Assembly: GCA_021800805.1 (NCBI GenBank)
Contig: JAJYYR010000061.1
Location: forward strand, 1 to 5,270
Source of the DNA: a bacterium
Lineage (GTDB): Bacteria > SZUA-79 > Acidulodesulfobacterales > Acidulodesulfobacteraceae
Reading direction: 5' to 3'
DNA: 5,270 nt
Positions 1 to 4,769 of this stretch are shown here, piece after piece. The notes under the pieces were generated by a model. That model saw nothing but the letters and a program-made list of their open reading frames with translations, did not search any database and was not told where the DNA came from. The position numbers and the translations under genes are program-made. The stretch's first letter is position 1, and each line of letters opens with the position of its first letter.

Positions 1-2
1 AA

Positions 3-65
3 ACTGATTTTGGCGAAGGAATTAAGGAAACATATAAATGGTTCCTACTCAATAACCGGAGGTGA
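3..65 (+). CDS. C-terminal end of a nucleotide-sugar epimerase/reductase (partial)
   Basis: Only the last 20 codons and a TGA stop (63-65) are present. The tail reads TDFGEGIKETYKWFLLNN followed by two arginines. A pattern of acidic residue, then EGI.ETY.WFL.N, is typical of the last helix of extended short-chain dehydrogenase/reductase enzymes acting on nucleotide sugars. It is closest, from memory, to GDP-L-fucose synthase (Fcl), whose E. coli tail ends in a similar TYQWFLENQ stretch. Such enzymes make activated sugars in the cytoplasm for LPS or capsule, which suits the glycosyltransferases downstream. The other two forward frames give less convincing peptides here. With so little sequence the exact enzyme cannot be told, and a UDP-sugar epimerase or dTDP-sugar reductase remains possible. 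The stop codon lies inside the ribosome binding site of the next small frame, which suggests translational coupling. Confidence 0.6.
   Translation, partial: TDFGEGIKETYKWFLLNNRR
58..65 (+). promoter_or_regulatory. Strong Shine-Dalgarno sequence overlapping the upstream stop codon
   Basis: The octamer GGAGGTGA is a near-perfect complement of the 3' end of 16S rRNA. It ends five bases before the ATG at 71. Its last three bases are the TGA stop of the epimerase-like gene. It is by far the best ribosome binding site in the window and is the main reason to take the 18-codon frame that follows seriously. Confidence 0.75.
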
Positions 66-70
66 ATACA

Positions 71-127
71 ATGGCAAATAAGCCGATAAAAAAAGAAACA
101 AAGAAACCATCGACAAAAAAGAAATAA
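71..127 (+). CDS. Tiny lysine-rich basic peptide of unknown function (18 aa)
   Basis: The frame starts at ATG 71 and ends at TAA 125-127, giving MANKPIKKETKKPSTKKK. Eight of the 18 residues are lysine and one is glutamate, so the net charge is about +7. There is no hydrophobic segment, so it is neither a membrane peptide nor a signal peptide. I do not recognise a family. The composition recalls the disordered lysine-rich tails of nucleoid- or ribosome-associated proteins, but that is only resemblance. Support for a real gene is the GGAGGTGA site five bases upstream, placed so that ribosomes ending the previous gene would be positioned to start here. Against it are the short length and the ease with which A-rich DNA yields lysine codons. 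It could be a coupled small protein, a chance frame, or the remnant of a longer gene tail. Confidence 0.5.
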   Translation: MANKPIKKETKKPSTKKK

Positions 128-156
128 CTTTTATTCAAGATTTTATTTATTTTATT

Positions 157-210
157 TTGGGTCGGGGGGTTAATGCAATATATAAAATTCGCTTTTATCT
201 GCTGACCCAA
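157..210. terminator. Inverted repeat between convergent genes, possible bidirectional terminator
   Basis: TTGGGTC at 157-163 is repeated in perfect inverted form as GACCCAA at 204-210. The pairing can be extended inward by one G·U and one G-C pair. The loop is about 36 bases, which is long for a Rho-independent terminator. On the plus strand the repeat is followed by a U-rich stretch (TTATTTCCTTT). On the minus strand it is followed by an A-rich, not U-rich, stretch. It lies where the rightward epimerase/small-peptide unit meets the leftward glycosylase gene, the place where termination is expected. The right arm falls within the last codons of the glycosylase gene. No better hairpin was found in 128-194. 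Confidence 0.3.
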
Positions 211-890
211 TTATTTCCTTTCAACTTAAACCTATACGGCAGTAAGGCGTGTTCTGCGGCGTAGCCTACGCCTATTCTCGGCGTTTTGATAATATCTTCC
301 GCCGTTATATTTTTATTCCTGTCTTCAAGCCAGATATCCAGTTTCTTTTTTTTATTATCTATATTATCATTATTATTATTTTCGCAGACCGTAATGCCGT
401 TATGCCTTAAATCTATTCCGAGAGCGACAGTTAAAAGACCGGGACCGGATGTAATCCTGTATAACCCGACGGAAGTTTTATTTTTATCTGTTTTATTTTT
501 TAGTTTAGATTTTCCGGATTTAGCTTTTTCTTTTCTCGTCATCATGATATCTAAGCCTATTTCCGGTTCTATTGCCCTTATTAAAACGGCGTCGGCGTTA
601 TTTTCCATGCCGGTTACTACGTTAAACAGATAATACATTCCGTAGATAAAATAAACGTAGGCATATCCGCCCTCTTTATAAAGATTTTTATTTCTTTCGG
701 TTTTACGGTTGCCGTACCCGTGGGATGCCTTGTCTATTACCCCTAAATATGCTTCAGTCTCGACTATTTTTCCTCCGGTAATTCCTTCCCCGCCGATATC
801 TGTCAATAAATATTTCCCAATAAGTTCCTTTGCGATTTTTACCGTGTCTTCCCTGACGTAAAAAGATTTGTCTAATTTCTTAAAAGCCAT
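195..890 (-). CDS. mpg: 3-methyladenine DNA glycosylase, Mpg/AAG family
   Basis: This 231-residue protein belongs to the alkyladenine DNA glycosylase family (Pfam Pur_DNA_glyco). It removes alkylated or deaminated purines from DNA to start base excision repair. Family landmarks are intact. IVETEAYLG at 42-50 holds the general-base glutamate E46 and the pocket tyrosine Y48, matching human E125 and Y127. H57 matches human H136. YVYFIYGMYYLFN at 78-90 holds the intercalating tyrosine Y83 and the pocket asparagine N90. R105 in VLIRAIEP matches human R182. Two lysine/asparagine-rich stretches (about residues 118-139 and 170-183) make it longer than the usual roughly 200 residues. The usual GPGKL motif reads GPGLL at 149-153. 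The start at 890 has only a weak upstream GGAT/GAG signal, and the first residues run straight into the conserved fold. It lies 15 bases after the glycosyltransferase stop and is probably co-transcribed with it. Confidence 0.95.
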   Translation of the reverse strand: MAFKKLDKSFYVREDTVKIAKELIGKYLLTDIGGEGITGGKIVETEAYLGVIDKASHGYGNRKTERNKNLYKEGGYAYVYFIYGMYYLFNVVTGMENNADAVLIRAIEPEIGLDIMMTRKEKAKSGKSKLKNKTDKNKTSVGLYRITSGPGLLTVALGIDLRHNGITVCENNNNDNIDNKKKKLDIWLEDRNKNITAEDIIKTPRIGVGYAAEHALLPYRFKLKGNNWVSR

Positions 891-905
891 CTCGATCCGG
901 AAAAT

Positions 906-1664
906 TTATAAAAAATACTTGTTTCTATTTAAGAATATCTGAAAAAGTTCTATTAACATAGGTATCGAATCGGCAATTAAATTTACGTGTCCTCCCGGCT
1001 TATGATGCCAGCTCACGCTCTTTTCTTTTACTTTTATGCCGTTCAAAAGGGCTATATAAAGTATTTCGACGTCAAACGAAAAGCCTTTTATTTCGGATTT
1101 TGCAAAAAGCTTTTTTGCGGTCTGCATCCTGAACGCCTTGAATCCGCACTGCGAGTCGAAGAAATTTATTCCGAGGAGTTTTGATTTAATCAGGCTGAAT
1201 GTTCTGCCTACCAGATTTCTGAAAGGAGGCTGAATTATAACCGAGCCTTCCGGCAGATAGCGGGAACCTATTATAACGTTCGTTTCCGATTCTTCTTTGA
1301 ATATGTCGATAAAAGCCCCGATTTCGGATGGGTCGGTCGATAAATCCGCGTCCATAAAAAAAACATATTCGCTTTCTTTATCCGCGGACATAACACCTTC
1401 TTTAACCGCGGCGCCTTTACCGCTTTTAGTGATAGTAATGACTCTTAAATCGGCCGAAAGGGTATCTTTAAGCACGCTTAAAGTTCCATCCGTGCTTCCG
1501 TCGTCCACGACTATAATTTCGTAAATATATTTTCTGGGCTTCAGATACGACCTTAAAGCGATTATAGTCTGTTTGATTCTTTTTTCTTCGTTGTAGGCCG
1601 GAATTATTATGGATAAATAAGCCTTGGCGTTTTTATATTTTTTGTAGTCTAAATTTTCGGTCAT
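906..1664 (-). CDS. GT2 glycosyltransferase, polyprenyl/dolichyl-phosphate glucosyltransferase-like
   Basis: The 252-residue protein has a GT-A fold of family 2. LSIIIPAYNEE (17-27) and IIVVDDGSTDG (50-60) form the nucleotide-sugar site. MDADLST (104-110) supplies the DXD metal-binding aspartates D105 and D107. DSQCGFKAF (170-178) and GFSFDVEILY (194-203) are characteristic of the Alg5-like dolichyl-phosphate beta-glucosyltransferase subgroup. That subgroup moves a hexose from UDP- or GDP-sugar onto a polyprenyl phosphate at the inner face of the cytoplasmic membrane. Unlike Alg5 there is no clear transmembrane helix, so the bacterial protein is probably peripheral and cytoplasmic. The start at 1664 is supported by AAGGAA nine to ten bases upstream (1673-1678). 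It is the first gene of the leftward unit, followed by mpg. The sugar and the acceptor cannot be told from sequence; undecaprenyl-phosphate hexose for glycan decoration is the likeliest product. Confidence 0.85.
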   Translation of the reverse strand: MTENLDYKKYKNAKAYLSIIIPAYNEEKRIKQTIIALRSYLKPRKYIYEIIVVDDGSTDGTLSVLKDTLSADLRVITITKSGKGAAVKEGVMSADKESEYVFFMDADLSTDPSEIGAFIDIFKEESETNVIIGSRYLPEGSVIIQPPFRNLVGRTFSLIKSKLLGINFFDSQCGFKAFRMQTAKKLFAKSEIKGFSFDVEILYIALLNGIKVKEKSVSWHHKPGGHVNLIADSIPMLIELFQIFLNRNKYFL

Positions 1665-1672
1665 ATTTTTTA

Positions 1673-1678
1673 TTCCTT
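1673..1678 (-). promoter_or_regulatory. Ribosome binding site of the leftward GT2 gene
   Basis: Read on the minus strand this is AAGGAA, about eight bases before the ATG at 1664-1662. It is a normal Shine-Dalgarno sequence and fixes the start of the glycosyltransferase. It falls within the short leader predicted from the minus-strand -10 element at 1688-1693. Confidence 0.6.
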
Positions 1679-1687
1679 AATAAATAT

Positions 1688-1714
1688 ATTATAATGTTTT
1701 GAAGCAATATACAA
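1688..1714 (-). promoter_or_regulatory. Candidate sigma-70-type promoter for the GT2-mpg unit
   Basis: On the minus strand a consensus TATAAT occupies 1693-1688. A possible -35 element TTGTAT lies at 1714-1709, with a spacer of 15 bases, shorter than the preferred 17. Transcription would begin near 1681 and give a leader of about 17 bases that includes the AAGGAA ribosome binding site. The whole region is very AT-rich, so chance TATAAT matches are expected. Position and the short leader are the main support. Confidence 0.45.
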
Positions 1715-1742
1715 TTTAAAAAATTTATATTTATAGTATAAT
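1715..1742 (+). promoter_or_regulatory. Candidate promoter for the rightward surface-glycan operon
   Basis: A consensus TATAAT lies at 1737-1742, with a weak -35-like TTTAAA at 1715-1720 and a 16-base spacer. The deacetylase ATG is at 1753, only ten bases after the -10 element. A start about seven bases downstream of the -10 would give a leader of roughly four bases, in effect a leaderless transcript. No Shine-Dalgarno sequence precedes this ATG, which agrees with that reading. The AT-rich background weakens the match. Confidence 0.45.
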
Positions 1743-1752
1743 ATATATTTAT

Positions 1753-2538
1753 ATGGCTAAAAATCCGAAATTCACGATTCTTTTATATCATAAAATAGGA
1801 AAATACCCTCAAAATGCAAAATTTCCGGGGCTTTATGTTACAGAGGACGATTTCGACAGGCAAATCAAATATTTAAAGAATACGGGATATACTTTTTTGA
1901 CGCTTTCCGAACTTAAAACTTTATACGATTATAATTATAAACCAATGGAAGCCGGTTCGCCGGATGCGCCGCGCCCTGTTAATTTAACGCCGGCCCCGGA
2001 AAAGAAAAAATATGCGGCTATTACATTTGACGACGGCTCAAAGTCCGTTTATTCGGGCGGATTAAAGGTCATGATGAATAACGGGGTCAAAGCTACCGTT
2101 TTTATGGTTCCCGGACTCATAGGCGGGGTTAACGAATGGGATATAAAAAACGGGGAAAATATAGACGAAATGCTTAGCTTGTCCGAGCTTAAAGAAATGT
2201 GCGGATACGGAATAGAAATAGGCGCTCATACCATGACCCATCCCCGTCTTACTAAAATTTCGCCTGAGGAAGCTTTTTACGAAATTTCCATTTCAAAAAA
2301 AAATCTGGAAGATTTATTGGGGGCAAGCGTAAATTTCTTTGCCTACCCCTACGGAGATTATACCGAAGAAACGGAAAAGCTGGTTGAAAAAGCCGGTTTT
2401 TACGGCGCATGTATTACCAAAACCGGAATAGTAAAAAGAGGAGCCGATTTTTTCGCGTTAAAAAGAGTTGCGGTAAGACATAATACGGATTTTTTTAAAT
2501 TCAAAAGAAAAATATGGAAAGTCAATCTCTTTTATTAA
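1753..2538 (+). CDS. NodB-type polysaccharide deacetylase (CE4), no signal peptide
   Basis: The 261-residue protein carries the NodB/carbohydrate esterase 4 motifs that bind the metal and hydrolyse N-acetyl groups from amino sugars. Motif 1 is AITFDDGS (89-96) with D93 and D94. Motif 2 is GAHTMTHP (157-164) with metal-ligand histidines H159 and H163. Motif 3 is FAYPYGDYTEE (196-206). An N-terminal LLYHKIG segment (10-16) is usual for the PgaB/xylanase-deacetylase-like branch. Between it and motif 1 lies a proline-rich linker (about 61-86) that seems longer than usual. There is no signal peptide or membrane helix, so it should act in the cytoplasm, probably on a glycan precursor or lipid-linked sugar. 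It heads an operon with two GT9 transferases 31 bases downstream. No ribosome binding site precedes the ATG; the next in-frame Met is residue 65, past conserved sequence, so 1753 is preferred. A run of nine A lies at 2295-2303. The substrate is unknown. Confidence 0.88.
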   Translation: MAKNPKFTILLYHKIGKYPQNAKFPGLYVTEDDFDRQIKYLKNTGYTFLTLSELKTLYDYNYKPMEAGSPDAPRPVNLTPAPEKKKYAAITFDDGSKSVYSGGLKVMMNNGVKATVFMVPGLIGGVNEWDIKNGENIDEMLSLSELKEMCGYGIEIGAHTMTHPRLTKISPEEAFYEISISKKNLEDLLGASVNFFAYPYGDYTEETEKLVEKAGFYGACITKTGIVKRGADFFALKRVAVRHNTDFFKFKRKIWKVNLFY

Positions 2539-2542
2539 TTTA

Positions 2543-2565
2543 ATACCTGCTCCCGATATAGGTAT
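2543..2565 (+). promoter_or_regulatory. Small hairpin that would cover the first GT9 ribosome binding site
   Basis: ATACCT at 2543-2548 pairs perfectly with AGGTAT at 2560-2565 across an 11-base loop. The right arm contains AGGT, the only Shine-Dalgarno-like sequence before the ATG at 2570, six bases upstream of it. In RNA this six-pair stem has only two G-C pairs and is weak. Translation of the preceding gene, which ends at 2538, would not disrupt it directly. It may slightly lower initiation or be chance. Confidence 0.25.
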
Positions 2566-2569
2566 AAAT

Positions 2570-3631
2570 ATGAACATATTAATAATAAAATTAAGTTCTA
2601 TAGGCGACTGCCTTCTTGCCACTCCGGCGATAGAATCGATAAGAAAGGGGTATCCCGACAGCTTTATTACATGGCTAGTAGAAGATAAAGCCGAAGGTAT
2701 CGCTCTTTTAAACCCCCATGTAGATGAAGTCTTAATTATCGATAAAAAAAAATTCAAAATCAAGGACTATTTATCGTTAGTTAAAAAATTAAGGAAACGC
2801 CGTTATGATTTGTCGATAGATTTGCAGGGGGTTGACAGAACGTCTATTTTTGCTTTTCTAAGCGGAGCGCCGTTGAGATATACCGAGGAATATGCAGACC
2901 TCGGGTTTTTAAGCAACAAAAAGATTGCAAGGAAAGGAAGGCCGCCGGAACATGCCGTTCAATTTTATCTTTTTTTAGCCTCCGGCGCTGGCGGCGAAAA
3001 AATAAAAGAACCTAAGCCTACGCTCGTAACCTCCGAAGAAGATAAAAAATTCGCTTCTGATTTCCTGGAAAGCAATTTTCCAAAACCGGCAAAAAAAGAA
3101 ATATTTATAGGAATTAATCCAACCGGAGCATGGAAGACCAAAAGATGGCCCCTTAGATATTTTATAGAGATTTCTAAAAGATTGATAAATTCTTTCAACG
3201 CCAATATATTAATATTCGGAGGCAAAGGCGAAGATTATCTGGCGGACGAAATATTAAAAGCTTTAGGCAGTCCGAAAGTAGCAAGCGCGGTAGGCAGGAC
3301 GACTTTAAAGCAGGCGAAAGAACTCCTTGCGAAAATGGATTATTTTATAACTCCGGATTCGGGACTTATGCATATCGCATCTTCGCTCGCCGGACTTAAA
3401 ACGATAGCTCTGTTCGGACCTACCGACCCGGCGCTGACCGGTCCGGTCGGAAAAAATTTTACCGTTTTAAGAGACAATCTTATATGCATACCGTGTTTTA
3501 AAAAAGAATGTCCGTTAAATAAAATAGAAAATAATAATTTGACGGAATGCGTTTTATGCATGAAAAGAATTTTACCCGATGACGTTTTTAATATAATAAA
3601 GCGGGATTTGGAAATAAATAAAACAATATAG
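2570..3631 (+). CDS. GT9 heptosyltransferase-like LPS glycosyltransferase, first copy
   Basis: The 353-residue protein is an ADP-heptose:LPS heptosyltransferase (WaaC/WaaF, GT9, GT-B fold) homologue of usual length. KLSSIGDCLLATPA (7-20) is the N-terminal acceptor-domain signature, with D13 at the position of the essential aspartate of WaaC. IDLQGVDRTS (83-92) is also typical. NPTGAWKTKRWP (183-194) and DSGLMHIASSL (263-273), followed by LFGPTDP (281-287), form the ADP-sugar site of the C-terminal domain. Such enzymes act at the inner face of the cytoplasmic membrane and add heptose to the LPS core. The C-terminus adds cysteines C306, C309, C314, C327 and C330. The first four share their spacing with the next gene. 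The start has a weak AGGT six bases upstream. The next gene begins six bases after its stop. A run of nine A lies at 2744-2752. Whether it adds heptose I, heptose II or another sugar cannot be decided by eye. Confidence 0.92.
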   Translation: MNILIIKLSSIGDCLLATPAIESIRKGYPDSFITWLVEDKAEGIALLNPHVDEVLIIDKKKFKIKDYLSLVKKLRKRRYDLSIDLQGVDRTSIFAFLSGAPLRYTEEYADLGFLSNKKIARKGRPPEHAVQFYLFLASGAGGEKIKEPKPTLVTSEEDKKFASDFLESNFPKPAKKEIFIGINPTGAWKTKRWPLRYFIEISKRLINSFNANILIFGGKGEDYLADEILKALGSPKVASAVGRTTLKQAKELLAKMDYFITPDSGLMHIASSLAGLKTIALFGPTDPALTGPVGKNFTVLRDNLICIPCFKKECPLNKIENNNLTECVLCMKRILPDDVFNIIKRDLEINKTI

Positions 3632-3637
3632 AAATTT

Positions 3638-4750
3638 ATGAATGATTCGGATAATATAAAAGATTTCTTGATATTCGGGCATAACTATATAGGCGACGTT
3701 CTGACTCTGACGCCGGCCATCCGGGCGTTAAAGCTGAAGTTTCCGGAAAGCAGAATTACCGCCGTGGTTTCTAAGAGCGCCTCATATGTTTTGCGAAGAA
3801 ATCCCGATATATGCAGAATTGTAGAGACGGATAAAATCAGCGGAATCAGGGGCATTGCCGGTTTTTTTAAGCTGTTGGGAACGCTTAACGGCATTAAAAA
3901 AAAGAACGGGCATAAATTTTACGCCTGCATTAATTTTTTAATGTCTTTAAAATTTTCTATTTTAGGATTTTTGTTGACTAAAAAACAGGTCGGGCAGGGG
4001 AAGTTTTTAAATAATTTTTTTTTGCGCGACCGTATAATATTCGATAAAAATTTAAATAATATAGATAAATCGTTAAAATTTATCGAACCGTTCTATATAA
4101 ACGCCGGAGAAAAATATTTCGACAGGAACTGCGTTTATACCGTCGAAAATACCGATATTAAAAATGCCGAAAACATTTTAAGGAATTCATTTAACGGTTA
4201 TGGGATAAACATAGATACGCAAAATTTTAAATTTGTTTTATTTTCTCCCGGCTCCACAAGGAAATCTAAAGAAGCGGACCCTAATTTGTTTTCTCTCTTC
4301 GCTGATTATTTAAACAAAAAAGGTTTTTATACCGTAATTACTGGAAGCAGTAACGACAGACAGATTTCTAAAAAAATTTACGATAAAATAGAAAATAAAC
4401 ATTTAAATGTGGATTTAACAGGTTTAACCGATATTTATACTCTAGGCGGGTTGATTAAAAAATCGTCTTTGGCGGTCTGCGTAGATAACGGAACAATGCA
4501 TTTATCTTCGGCGATAAATACTCCGGTAATCGCTCTTTTCGGCTCTACCGACCCCGCAGTCTGCGGTCCTTCAGCCGGCAATGCTTACATAATAGATAAA
4601 AAAGCAGAATGTTATCACTGTTTTTATCGGGATTGTCCTAAAGACGGTTTTTATATGCACGGTTATCCGGACTGCATGGGGAATATTATGCTCGAAGATT
4701 TAACCGCCGGATTCGAGTTTTTATTAAATTCCGTTGAAAATTCTAAATAA
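3638..4750 (+). CDS. GT9 heptosyltransferase-like LPS glycosyltransferase, second copy
   Basis: The 370-residue protein is a second, quite divergent GT9 enzyme. LIFGHNYIGDVLTLTPAI (11-28) is the N-terminal signature, with D20 in the place of the catalytic aspartate. FSPGSTRKSKEADP (202-215) replaces the usual GA...KRWP motif and lacks its tryptophan. VDNGTMHLSSA (282-292) and ALFGSTDP (299-306) are the conserved ADP-sugar-binding segments. C325, C328, C333 and C346 form a CX2CX4CX12C pattern identical in spacing to the previous gene. There is no transmembrane helix; it is expected on the cytoplasmic side of the inner membrane, extending the LPS core or a related glycan. It starts six bases after the first GT9 gene with no visible Shine-Dalgarno, so coupled translation is likely. 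The low similarity between the pair outside motifs argues for an old duplication with different acceptors, not a recent one. A run of nine T lies at 4015-4023. Confidence 0.9.
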   Translation: MNDSDNIKDFLIFGHNYIGDVLTLTPAIRALKLKFPESRITAVVSKSASYVLRRNPDICRIVETDKISGIRGIAGFFKLLGTLNGIKKKNGHKFYACINFLMSLKFSILGFLLTKKQVGQGKFLNNFFLRDRIIFDKNLNNIDKSLKFIEPFYINAGEKYFDRNCVYTVENTDIKNAENILRNSFNGYGINIDTQNFKFVLFSPGSTRKSKEADPNLFSLFADYLNKKGFYTVITGSSNDRQISKKIYDKIENKHLNVDLTGLTDIYTLGGLIKKSSLAVCVDNGTMHLSSAINTPVIALFGSTDPAVCGPSAGNAYIIDKKAECYHCFYRDCPKDGFYMHGYPDCMGNIMLEDLTAGFEFLLNSVENSK

Positions 4751-4769
4751 ATAAACATAATTATAAAAA

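Noticed and set aside
114..131. Short AAAAG/CTTTT hairpin at the end of the tiny frame as a terminator
   Set aside because: Five A/T-rich pairs are too weak, and no U-tract follows directly.
286..633. 115-codon plus-strand open frame
   Set aside because: It lies antisense inside the well-supported mpg gene. Its serine/leucine/phenylalanine-rich product is what the reverse of a lysine-rich gene gives.
987..1524. Plus-strand open frames of 65 and 75 codons
   Set aside because: Both are antisense to the GT2 gene, have no family features and are best explained as shadows.
1723..1754. Direct repeat ATTTATAT (1723-1730 and 1747-1754) as a possible operator
   Set aside because: Eight-base A/T words recur by chance in such AT-rich sequence, and the second copy overlaps the start codon.
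2458..2763. 101-codon minus-strand open frame spanning the deacetylase/GT9 junction
   Set aside because: It overlaps two strongly supported genes on the other strand, has no ribosome binding site and resembles no protein I know.
2965..3894. Minus-strand open frames of 86, 73 and 69 codons
   Set aside because: They are antisense to conserved GT9 motifs and have no independent support.
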